A program made the translations under genes and the position numbers. A model generated the notes under the pieces. The model did no database searches. It worked only from the letters and a program-made list of their open reading frames with translations, and was not told the origin of the DNA. Of a DNA stretch of 64,000 nt, positions 9,286-16,064 are shown one piece after another. Position 1 is the stretch's first letter; the number at the start of each line of letters is the position of its first letter. The stretch is from an uncultured Alphaproteobacteria bacterium (GTDB taxonomy: Bacteria; Pseudomonadota; Alphaproteobacteria; RF32; CAG-239), in contig CASFQO010000014.1 in the NCBI GenBank assembly GCA_949297145.1, positions 1-64,000 of the forward strand, written 5' to 3'.

Positions 9286-9849
9286 TTAAATTTTAAGCAA
9301 CTGAGTAACAAAAGCCTCTACATAATCTTTCCGACGATTTTGATAATCAAGATAATAAGCGTGTTCCCACACATCCACGTTTAAGAGAGGTTTAAACCCT
9401 AAAACCAGAGGCGTATCGCCGTTTCTCGTTGCCAAAACAGAGAGTTTTCCGCCCACGCCTTCAACCAACCAAACCCAACCGCTGCCAAAGAGTTTAACAG
9501 CCTCATCAATAATTTTCTGACGAAGAGCCTCTCTTGTTTCAAAATGCTCTTTAATTTTAGCATCCAAATCAGCATCAATGCGTTCACCAAAACCGATAGA
9601 ATTCCAATAAAAATTATGGTTAAACACTTGCCCGGCATTATTATAAAGTACCTGATATTCCGGTTTATCATAAGTCCGTTCAATAATTTCCTCCAACGAC
9701 ATATCCTGAAATTCGGTTCCGGCAATCAATTCATTAACCTTATCAACATAAGCCTGATGGTGCTTCGCATAGTGAAATCCAATCGTTTCCGCCGAAACAA
9801 CCGGTGCTAACGCATTATCTTTAAAAGGCAATTTCATCAATTCAAACAT
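9286..9849 (-). CDS. sodB: Superoxide dismutase, Fe type
   Basis: Converts superoxide to oxygen and hydrogen peroxide in the cytoplasm. The 187-residue length is typical. The metal ligands are in HYAKHHQAYV (first His, residue 26), NHNFYWNS, and DVWEHAYYLDY (Asp and His). Fe rather than Mn is suggested by overall likeness to SodB (LPF...LAPVVSAETIGFHYAKHH); a cambialistic enzyme is possible. The ATG at 9849 follows TGGAGGA at ideal spacing, so the TTG-initiated extension to 9861, which would swallow the ribosome site, is rejected. It is divergent from ctrA. Confidence 0.95.
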   Translation of the reverse strand: MFELMKLPFKDNALAPVVSAETIGFHYAKHHQAYVDKVNELIAGTEFQDMSLEEIIERTYDKPEYQVLYNNAGQVFNHNFYWNSIGFGERIDADLDAKIKEHFETREALRQKIIDEAVKLFGSGWVWLVEGVGGKLSVLATRNGDTPLVLGFKPLLNVDVWEHAYYLDYQNRRKDYVEAFVTQLLKI

Positions 9850-9925
9850 ATTTTCCTCCAAAAAGCAAAACTATCCCTTTTATAATATCACCTAAATATT
9901 TATTTTAAATAGGTGTTTTAGTTTT

Positions 9926-9941
9926 GTTAATAATTATTAAC
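9926..9941. promoter_or_regulatory. Perfect 16-bp palindrome between sodB and ctrA, possible operator
   Basis: GTTAATAATTATTAAC is its own reverse complement and holds two TTAA half sites 6 bp apart, ending in TTAAC. CtrA in Caulobacter binds TTAA-N7-TTAA, so this is one base short of consensus. It lies 76 bp upstream of sodB and 77 bp upstream of ctrA. CtrA autoregulation is an inference; another dimeric regulator could be the ligand. Confidence 0.5.
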
Positions 9942-10018
9942 AGGGTATAAACAAAGATTCACAAATAAAATTTATGTATTATGATGAACTCAAACAATAA
10001 ACAAAACGGAGAGGAAAA

Positions 10019-10705
10019 ATGAGAGTTTTACTAATAGAAGACGACTATGCAGTTTCCCAAAGCGTTGAAACAATCCTCAAAAAAGAAGGCATGGTCGTAG
10101 ACACAACAGATGACGGAGAAGATGGTTTAGACTGTGGCAAATTATATGACTACGACATTATCATCTTAGACTTAAATTTACCGGGAATGAACGGTTACGA
10201 AGTACTAAAAAGCCTCCGCAACGCCAAAATCAACACTCCGGTATTAATTTTATCAGGTTTATATGAGCCGGATAAAAAAGTAAAAGGCTTAGGCTATGGA
10301 GCAGACGATTATTTGACTAAACCGTTTGATAAAAATGAATTATTGGCGCGTATACAAGCGATTGTTCGTCGTTCTAAAGGTCACTCCAATTCCATCATCC
10401 AAACCGGACTTGTTGAAGTAAACCTAGACACACAAACCGTAAGTGTTGCCGGCAAAGATTTACACCTAACCGGAAAAGAATACGGCATTATGGAATTGCT
10501 CTCATTACGTAAAGGTTCAACACTAAACAAAGAACAATTCTTAAACCACTTATATGGCGGCATAGATGAACCGGAACTAAAGATTATTGACGTATTTATC
10601 TGCAAGTTGCGTAAAAAGCTGGAAAAAGCATCCGGCGGCAAGAACTATATTGAAACCGTTTGGGGCAGAGGTTATATATTAAAAGACCCTGACGAACACA
10701 AATAG
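10019..10705 (+). CDS. ctrA: Cell-cycle response regulator CtrA
   Basis: An OmpR/PhoB-family regulator of 228 residues that in alphaproteobacteria controls cell-cycle, division and motility genes. The receiver domain (1-115) has acidic residues D8 and D9, phosphoacceptor D51 in [11 protein letters not shown] and K in TKPF. After the VRRSKGH linker, the winged helix carries stretches virtually unique to Ctr[37 protein letters not shown] and [11 protein letters not shown], then [10 protein letters not shown]. The ATG follows GGAGAGGAAAA. A palindrome with TTAA half sites lies upstream. Its cognate kinase is not in the window; the kinase at 30161 is unlinked. Confidence 0.95.
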   Translation: MRVLLIEDDYAVSQSVETILKKEGMVVDTTDDGEDGLDCGKLYDYDIIILDLNLPGMNGYEVLKSLRNAKINTPVLILSGLYEPDKKVKGLGYGADDYLTKPFDKNELLARIQAIVRRSKGHSNSIIQTGLVEVNLDTQTVSVAGKDLHLTGKEYGIMELLSLRKGSTLNKEQFLNHLYGGIDEPELKIIDVFICKLRKKLEKASGGKNYIETVWGRGYILKDPDEHK

Positions 10706-10720
10706 TTTCAATAAAAAGGA

Positions 10721-10764
10721 TTAAGAGGCGGTTGCTCCCACATTAGACCGCCTCTTAATTTTTT
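10721..10764 (+). terminator. Terminator after ctrA
   Basis: A 12-bp stem (TTAAGAGGCGGT with ACCGCCTCTTAA, 14-base loop) ends in a run of seven T, 16 bp after the ctrA stop. Confidence 0.9.
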
Positions 10765-10816
10765 ATACCAATCACAAATAAAAAAAGCAAGTTTAAAAAC
10801 AAATAACCGATTTAGA

Positions 10817-11236
10817 TTAGTACGAATATCTATACCCTCGGCGAGCATTTGTTGCTCTATTCATTTGACGCCCTGTATTACATTTATAAACAATTGATTT
10901 CGTTTCTGTAATTCCAAACAACAAAAACCACATATGAGATAAATCATATACAGAAACTGTATCACCTCCCAGCGATGCCGCCTGTTTTTTAACATCATAC
11001 AACACACTTTGATCATCCACAAAAAACAGAGGCCAAAAACTTGAATCTCTTGTAAGCGCAATCTGTTTTGCCGCGGGACAAGATAAATTGTAATCTAAAT
11101 CTTTATCAAAAGACCCCATATCTTCACGCAACTTCAAAACAACATCCTTTGGATTTGTCGGACTATACGGATCATTTATATAAAGCGGACTATAGCACCC
11201 ACATAAAAGCAAACACAAAAACAAAACTTTTTTCAT
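10817..11236 (-). CDS. Small cysteine-containing lipoprotein, 139 aa
   Basis: The signal sequence MKKVLFLCLLLCGCYSP contains a lipobox ending at C14. The mature region has a Cys (SCPAAKQ), an AASLGGDTVSVYDL segment and a second Cys (YKCNTG). The fold hint resembles small DUF4156/RcsF-like lipoproteins, which share a G-A/G-D-x-V core and a disulfide, but this is only a resemblance. The ATG is 7 nt after GGGAG. A strong terminator lies 28 bp upstream on the same strand, so the gene has its own promoter or is reached by attenuated transcription. Confidence 0.78.
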   Translation of the reverse strand: MKKVLFLCLLLCGCYSPLYINDPYSPTNPKDVVLKLREDMGSFDKDLDYNLSCPAAKQIALTRDSSFWPLFFVDDQSVLYDVKKQAASLGGDTVSVYDLSHMWFLLFGITETKSIVYKCNTGRQMNRATNARRGYRYSY

Positions 11237-11263
11237 GATACAACTCCCTTAACAAATAGCTAC

Positions 11264-11293
11264 AACAAAAAAACCACCTGATTAAGGCGGTCG
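11264..11293 (-). terminator. Terminator or attenuator upstream of the 10817-11236 lipoprotein gene
   Basis: On the minus strand ACCGCCT and AGGTGGT form a 7-bp stem with one G-U pair and a 5-base loop, followed by TTTTTTTG. It lies 28 bp before the lipoprotein start codon. Confidence 0.75.
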
Positions 11294-11520
11294 GAGAGTT
11301 CATCAATCATATCTAGTTAAATGATTCCTTTAACCTTTAAAGTCAAAAAACTTCTGAACATACGCTAAAAGCTCCCCGACCTTTGACAGTCGGGGATATA
11401 TCTATTGAATCCGTAAATTACAGATGCAATATAACGATGTTATACCCTAACACCGAACTAGATAAAGAGCCGATGAAAGCCCGCACCACCTCTGGTGCTG
11501 ACAGATAAAATCTGCTAATT
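11264..11520 (-). ncRNA. Candidate structured non-coding RNA ending in an intrinsic terminator
   Basis: No gene is visible in 11237-11557. Read on the minus strand the stretch holds a series of hairpins. These are CAGAT-TTT-ATCTG; GCACCA-GAGG-TGGTGC; TATAAC-ATC-GTTATA; ATCTGT with ACGGAT; an 8-bp stem TCCCCGAC with GTCGGGGA; and a terminal stem ACCGCCT-TAATC-AGGTGGT followed by seven T. Two stems need G-U pairs that only work on the minus strand, which argues for transcription in that direction. I see no tmRNA tag, RNase P or SRP core motif. It could be an sRNA, or a leader/attenuator for the lipoprotein gene at 11236. Confidence 0.45.
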
Positions 11521-11557
11521 AAAACATTAATAAAATCTGATTAAAAAAGAGTAAACT

Positions 11558-13399
11558 TTAAAAATTAATCTTCACGCCAAGGCTAAATTCTTCATCATCG
11601 TGATACTTGGAATTAAACATTTTATATCCGGCATAAAGCATCACATCGCGCGTTAAGCCATAAGCCCCTTCGGCCTGATAAGTCTGCCCGCGCGCAGCAT
11701 CACTTGTTGTAAAATTCTGCATAGCATTCAGGTTAAGACGTATTTTATCAAAATTATAATAAACGCCGCCCTTAAACCCGATACCTAAATAGCCATTATC
11801 ATGCAAATCACCACCATACGCCACATTAGGCACGCTCATCGCATATAACAAGGTATTTTTCGTCAATGCATAACTTTGCCCCACACCTGTTTCTAACATA
11901 ACCGCCCCTCTGTCATCGCCGGTCTTGGCATCAAACAATTCCCTATATCCAAACTTAATATCATACGACAACGGCGCAAACATGGCATCCGCTCCGGCAA
12001 GCGATTTAATGCTCAAAAGATTAAACTCACTTATTTCCCATTTATTCCGAGAATCATAGTGGCGGATTTTTCCTTCCAACAAATTGATTTCCGCCCCTTT
12101 CAACAATCCATAACTATCATCTAGCAACGAGGTATAAACCGGTTTGAAACCAATTTCCTGAAACCCCTCACCGTTTCTATACCCAAAAATCGCCCCAACT
12201 TGCTTAGCTTTGTGCGCTTCAACCGGATTTTCTCCTTCCTTCAGCTCATCAAAATATTGCCGTTGATTAACAATTTTACTCCGCGCCATAAGGAGCTTCA
12301 AACTTTTTTTGCGATAATCGGCTAATTCCAAATCGCCATCCACATATTTATACTGCACATATTGATACGCTGTTTCCAAAACATCCGCTTGTTCTTCCTC
12401 ATTAAGAGAAGATAAATCAATTTTGTTATCATGAATAATCTCAATAAACGTACCATACTGCCGAGAATTCATCTGCTCGGCGCGATATTTCAATTTAGAT
12501 TGACGTGATGGACGATAATTAGAGTTTTTAACCAATCCTGGAACTTCATCAACAGCTTTAAGCGTTGCTAACGGAACGGTATAGCCTTCAAATTTCTGAC
12601 TAATCTGCAATTCCGGCTTTACGGCATCAAGCATCAGCAATAAGACATACGAACAGTTGCGAGACAAAAAATAATATCTGATTTTGGCCCGCTGCATTTC
12701 CCACATATGCGCGGTAAAGAGTTCCAACTCCTCATCAGACAAATTGAGTTCATATTCCCAAATATCACGATTCTCAATATTGTTGTAGAGATTTATCACG
12801 TCATAATATGGTTTAATCCCGAATGTTCCGTAATATCCTCCCCATAAACCTTTAAGCGCATAGAGGACACCGGTTTCATCACCTGTATCCGCTCCAAAAT
12901 TTGCCCCGTGTGCCAAAAGCTGCGTTCCTTTGCGCTTCGTATCAATACGAAACAGAGTGTGCCCAAACAAAGAAGACGGATTACTCATATAAGCATTAGT
13001 AAAAAGCATGGTAACAGCTTTAGGCTGAACGTCTGCCAAAAATTTCTGATAATCTTTACAATCGCGCAGATTTCCCTGAACCAAACCTTTTCTCTGTAAA
13101 TATAAAAAGCGCGCCGGAAATGCACATTTTTCCTGATTGTTCTTTTGATTAAAAATCTGCATGGACGATAAAAATTCCCCTTGAGGATTTGCTCTTCCCT
13201 CATCATTCAAAAAGAACTCTTCATTTTCCACAAAAGAAAGATAGCCATCTCCTCTTTTCTGATAATGGAGCAAGCTTAGCCACCCCTCATCAAAAGCCTC
13301 TGTTTTGCTTATTTCGTCAAGATTATCCATACAAACACCGCTTGGCATACCGCCAAACAGCTCCAAACCGACCAATAAGAAAAAGAGATAGCCACGCAT
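11558..13399 (-). CDS. Exported Lnb/DUF4105-type protein with C-terminal beta-barrel-like region
   Basis: A 613-residue exported protein with signal peptide MRGYLFFLLVGLELFGG. The middle part carries the DUF4105 (Lnb N-terminal-like) signatures LFTNAYMSNPSSLFGHTLFRID (near residues 133-154) and YYFLSRNCSYVLLLMLDAV (near 243), whose His and Cys resemble a papain/NlpC-like catalytic pair. Residues after about 410 alternate in short amphipathic strands and end VKINF, suggesting an outer-membrane barrel. The substrate is unknown; lipid or peptidoglycan ester cleavage has been proposed for related domains. The ATG at 13399 has AGG 8 nt upstream; upstream TTG codons are less likely. Confidence 0.82.
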   Translation of the reverse strand: MRGYLFFLLVGLELFGGMPSGVCMDNLDEISKTEAFDEGWLSLLHYQKRGDGYLSFVENEEFFLNDEGRANPQGEFLSSMQIFNQKNNQEKCAFPARFLYLQRKGLVQGNLRDCKDYQKFLADVQPKAVTMLFTNAYMSNPSSLFGHTLFRIDTKRKGTQLLAHGANFGADTGDETGVLYALKGLWGGYYGTFGIKPYYDVINLYNNIENRDIWEYELNLSDEELELFTAHMWEMQRAKIRYYFLSRNCSYVLLLMLDAVKPELQISQKFEGYTVPLATLKAVDEVPGLVKNSNYRPSRQSKLKYRAEQMNSRQYGTFIEIIHDNKIDLSSLNEEEQADVLETAYQYVQYKYVDGDLELADYRKKSLKLLMARSKIVNQRQYFDELKEGENPVEAHKAKQVGAIFGYRNGEGFQEIGFKPVYTSLLDDSYGLLKGAEINLLEGKIRHYDSRNKWEISEFNLLSIKSLAGADAMFAPLSYDIKFGYRELFDAKTGDDRGAVMLETGVGQSYALTKNTLLYAMSVPNVAYGGDLHDNGYLGIGFKGGVYYNFDKIRLNLNAMQNFTTSDAARGQTYQAEGAYGLTRDVMLYAGYKMFNSKYHDDEEFSLGVKINF

Positions 13400-13424
13400 C
13401 AACAAAACCTAATCAAAATCAGAT

Positions 13425-13461
13425 ACAAAAAAGGCGCGAAAGTTCATCTCTCTTCCGCGCC
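13425..13461 (-). terminator. Terminator after the DUF3015 gene
   Basis: On the minus strand GGCGCG pairs with CGCGCC around a loop containing a second partial AAGA/TTT pairing, then a T-run. It lies 14 bp past the DUF3015 stop and before the Lnb-like gene. Confidence 0.8.
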
Positions 13462-13474
13462 CTCAAAAATAAAA

Positions 13475-13933
13475 TTAAGCCTGAGCTAATTCCATAATTT
13501 TAAGTGTCAAATCAACAGCTTCAACATTTTCATCTGTAAAGAGATAAGCGAAGTTCTTTTGAGCTTTAGCACCCAATTCTGCGCTATCCACATCAAGCAA
13601 GCCGGCAATTGTATCAATTGTTTCGCCTTTACCTGCAGACGCATCCATAGCAAACTGTTCCATATTATTTTCAATCACAGCCAAAACCAATTTGCCTGTA
13701 CCGCCGGTAACACGACCGTTTGGATCACATCCGGAAGTACCCAAAGTAACACCGATAGTATTTAAGAAAATACCGTTTGTTGTCATCGCCAAAACTTGAG
13801 GAATAATACCGGACTGACCTCTCCAAGCCATAGAACCCAAACCGCAACCACCGGTAGAGTCAATAGCTTTTGCCGGAGCACCTGCCAACAAAGCAACTGC
13901 AAAAACAGCGCTTAATAACAAATTCTTTTTCAT
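13475..13933 (-). CDS. DUF3015-family exported protein
   Basis: A 152-residue periplasmic protein with signal peptide MKKNLLLSAVFAVALLAGAPAKA. DUF3015 features are clear: GGCGLGSMAWRGQSG right after the cleavage site, then QVLAMTTNG and GTSGCDPNG, with two conserved cysteines likely forming a disulfide. No biochemical function is established for the family. ATG at 13933 has AAGGAG 8 nt upstream, so an in-frame TTG at 13936 is rejected. It has its own terminator. Confidence 0.87.
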   Translation of the reverse strand: MKKNLLLSAVFAVALLAGAPAKAIDSTGGCGLGSMAWRGQSGIIPQVLAMTTNGIFLNTIGVTLGTSGCDPNGRVTGGTGKLVLAVIENNMEQFAMDASAGKGETIDTIAGLLDVDSAELGAKAQKNFAYLFTDENVEAVDLTLKIMELAQA

Positions 13934-14135
13934 CAAACATTCTCCTTATTTGAATAATACATAAAGAGTTTACCACGCCCAAAGTGGTTGTATAGCACAA
14001 AGTTTAACTAATCAACACCCAAAACACAACCTTATGCCGCCTAATTCTCCCTAAAGCACCTAAATTTATAAAGTAAAAACAAGTTGTTGAAAATAAGCTT
14101 TCAAACATTTTCACACACCCGATAAAAAATTTCAC

Positions 14136-14164
14136 TTGATTTATTATTAAAGTCGTGCTATATA
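14136..14164 (+). promoter_or_regulatory. Sigma-70-type promoter of greA
   Basis: TTGATT (14136-14141) and TATATA (14159-14164) are 17 bp apart, close to the vegetative consensus. Transcription would begin near 14171 and give a leader of about 120 nt. The rest of 13934-14135 is A+T-rich with no gene that I can see. Confidence 0.7.
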
Positions 14165-14192
14165 GATAGAACATAAAAACAAAGAATGTCGG

Positions 14193-14266
14193 CTGGCACC
14201 ATAAAGGTGGCAGTCAAATTTTTTCAAACTTTTCAATTAACCACTCATCCGCCCAATAAAGGCGGA
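14193..14266 (+). promoter_or_regulatory. Two-hairpin leader of greA, possible attenuator
   Basis: The first hairpin pairs CTGGCACC with GGTGGCAG (one G-G mismatch, loop ATAAA) and is soon followed by AAATTTTTTC. The second pairs TCCGCC with GGCGGA (loop CAATAAA) just before the ribosome site. The first could terminate part of the transcripts. E. coli greA also makes short leader RNAs (GraL), but that parallel is inference. Confidence 0.45.
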
Positions 14267-14290
14267 GAGGATATTTTTAGGAGAAACAAG

Positions 14291-14764
14291 ATGGATAAAT
14301 TTCCACTGACCAAAAAAGGATTTTTACGGTTAGAGCAAGAACTCAAAACCTTAAAAGGTGTTGAGCGGCCGAATGTGATTGCCGCCATCGCCGAGGCACG
14401 TTCCCATGGTGATTTATCAGAAAATGCGGAATATTCTGCTGCAAAAGAAAAACAAGGCTTTATTGAAGGAAGAATTCAAGAATTGGAAGCCGTCATCAGT
14501 CGTGCACAAGTTATTGACCCAACCGAAATGGGCGGAAACATTATTCGTTTCGGAGCCACCGTTTCTGTTGTAGATGTAGATACCGATGCTGAAAACAGCT
14601 ATCAAATTGTCGGCGATTATGAAGCAGATATAAACGAAAATAAAATATCTTTATCTTCTCCGTTAGCCAAAGCCCTCATCGGCAAAGAAGTTGGGGATGA
14701 AGTCGTTTATATGGCACCTGGCGGCAAAAAAACTTTTGAAGTATTAGAAGTTTCGTATATCTAA
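14291..14764 (+). CDS. greA: Transcription elongation factor GreA
   Basis: GreA enters the RNA polymerase secondary channel and stimulates cleavage of backtracked RNA. The 157-residue length is standard. The N-terminal coiled coil holds the acidic tip DLSENAEYSAAKE (near residues 41-53), whose Asp and Glu act on the catalytic magnesium. The C-terminal FKBP-like domain has ISLSSPLAKALIGKEVGDEV. The ATG at 14291 follows TAGGAGAAACAAG; an in-frame ATG at 14186 would add 35 unrelated residues and run through the leader hairpins, so it is rejected. Confidence 0.96.
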   Translation: MDKFPLTKKGFLRLEQELKTLKGVERPNVIAAIAEARSHGDLSENAEYSAAKEKQGFIEGRIQELEAVISRAQVIDPTEMGGNIIRFGATVSVVDVDTDAENSYQIVGDYEADINENKISLSSPLAKALIGKEVGDEVVYMAPGGKKTFEVLEVSYI

Positions 14765-14793
14765 AAAAAGCCAGAAACAAACTTATATAAAAA

Positions 14794-14819
14794 GCCGGAA
14801 AACATTTTCCGGTTTTTTT
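14794..14819 (+). terminator. Terminator after greA
   Basis: CCGGAAAA and TTTTCCGG form an 8-bp stem with a CA loop core, followed by seven T. It lies 30 bp past the greA stop and just before the peroxiredoxin ribosome site. Confidence 0.85.
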
Positions 14820-14836
14820 AATATAAGGAGAAAGAG

Positions 14837-15583
14837 ATGAAAATAGCCCCCGCCGCCACCAAATATCATTACAACTACAAAAACAAGTGTGACTGTGCCG
14901 ACGATGATAATTGCGGTTGCACCTATCCCAACAATATGGCACACAATTTTAGCCCTTCTGATGATTTTACAACAGAAATATCTATAAAAGCCCAAATCGG
15001 GGCCAAAGCTCCGAACTTTACGGCTCCGGCCATACTTGCGGATAACACTTTGCAAGAAGATTTTAATCTTTATAATGAAACAAGAGAACGAGCCGCCGTA
15101 TTGTTTTTTTATCCGGAAGATTTCAGTTTCACCTGCCCGTCCGAACTTTTAATGCTGAACAAAGAAATAAACGCCTTTCAAAGACGAGAAGCCGTAGTCA
15201 TTGGCATTTCAACAGATTCCATCGGCTCACATTACACTTGGAAGGAACTTCCCCCCGAAAAGGATGGTATTTCAGACCTAATATTTCCACTCGTTTCAGA
15301 TTTAGAAAAAAGCATCAGCCAAAGCTATGGCGTTTTGAACAAAAAACAAACCGCCATGCGCGCAACCGTTATTATAGATAAAAACAGAATTATCCGCCAC
15401 ATTAGTCTTAATGATAATAAGATATGGCGTTCGCCGGAAGAGACTTTAAGAATTTTAGACATCATCAACGCCACCACAGATAGCATGACTTCTTGCCCCT
15501 TAGGATGGAAACAAAACTTTTTCTTTGAGCGTCCGGAACAAGAAACCTTAGCAGAAATGTTCGCCCACCGCAGCGAATGTTAA
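14837..15583 (+). CDS. 2-Cys peroxiredoxin (AhpC/Prx1 type) with cysteine-rich N-terminal tail
   Basis: A thiol peroxidase that reduces hydrogen and organic peroxides. The peroxidatic Cys is C100 in DFSFTCPSE and the resolving Cys is C220 in SCPLGWK (most relatives have VCPANWK). The core begins at IGAKAPNF near residue 54. It is preceded by an unusual tail with YHYNYKNKCDCADDDNCGC, four Cys within 9 residues next to acidic and aromatic residues, which could bind a metal or accept disulfides. The 248-residue length exceeds the usual 190-200 because of this tail. The ATG has AAGGAG at 6 nt. Confidence 0.9.
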   Translation: MKIAPAATKYHYNYKNKCDCADDDNCGCTYPNNMAHNFSPSDDFTTEISIKAQIGAKAPNFTAPAILADNTLQEDFNLYNETRERAAVLFFYPEDFSFTCPSELLMLNKEINAFQRREAVVIGISTDSIGSHYTWKELPPEKDGISDLIFPLVSDLEKSISQSYGVLNKKQTAMRATVIIDKNRIIRHISLNDNKIWRSPEETLRILDIINATTDSMTSCPLGWKQNFFFERPEQETLAEMFAHRSEC

Positions 15584-15584
15584 A

Positions 15585-15616
15585 AAAGTAGCACATATTG
15601 AAAGTAGCACATATTG
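15585..15616 (+). repeat. Exact tandem duplication of 16 bp
   Basis: AAAGTAGCACATATTG occurs twice without spacer, directly after the peroxiredoxin stop. It looks like a recent slippage duplication in an intergenic stretch; no hairpin terminator is seen here. Confidence 0.9.
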
Positions 15617-15678
15617 ACCAAAAATTAACCCTCCGATAAGTATAACAAACAAAAAATAAACTTATTGGAGTAACAACA

Positions 15679-16020
15679 ATGCGACAATTTTATCCGATAA
15701 TTCTTTTAACCATATCCAATATTTTTATGACATTTGCCTGGTACGGTCACTTAAAATTCAAATCCACGGCACTTTGGGTTGTTATTTTGGCAAGCTGGGG
15801 AATAGCCTTTTTTGAATACTGCTTTCAGGTTCCGGCCAACCGCATCGGACACGATTATTTTAGCGCTGCCCAATTAAAAATTATGCAAGAAGCCATAACC
15901 ATCATAATTTTCTGCTTTTTTTCGGTTTTATACTTCAAAGAGGAGCTAAAATGGAATTATCTCGTAGGTTTCGCGCTGATTTTACTGGCGGTTTTCTTCG
16001 TTTTCAAAAAATGGGATTAA
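15679..16020 (+). CDS. DUF486-family small membrane protein
   Basis: 113 residues with four predicted membrane helices (about 5-22, 29-47, 73-91 and 95-110), the layout of DUF486, a relative of the drug/metabolite transporter fold. Family-typical motifs include FMTFAWYGHLKF, FFEYCFQVPANRIG and LKIMQEAITI. The transport substrate is not known. The ATG follows TTGGAG at 8 nt. It converges on the efflux operon. Confidence 0.85.
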   Translation: MRQFYPIILLTISNIFMTFAWYGHLKFKSTALWVVILASWGIAFFEYCFQVPANRIGHDYFSAAQLKIMQEAITIIIFCFFSVLYFKEELKWNYLVGFALILLAVFFVFKKWD

Positions 16021-16064
16021 GAAAACGCCTGTCTTATCTTTCGTCATAAAATATACGCCTGCGC

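Noticed and set aside
11237-11557. tmRNA, RNase P or SRP RNA in the structured region
   Set aside because: I found no tag peptide, T-arm, GAGGAAAGTCC core or SRP tetraloop motif on either strand, so no known class is assigned.
14186-14290. 35-residue upstream extension of GreA from ATG at 14186
   Set aside because: It passes through two hairpins, lacks a ribosome site and does not match GreA, which normally starts MxKxPLT as seen from 14291.
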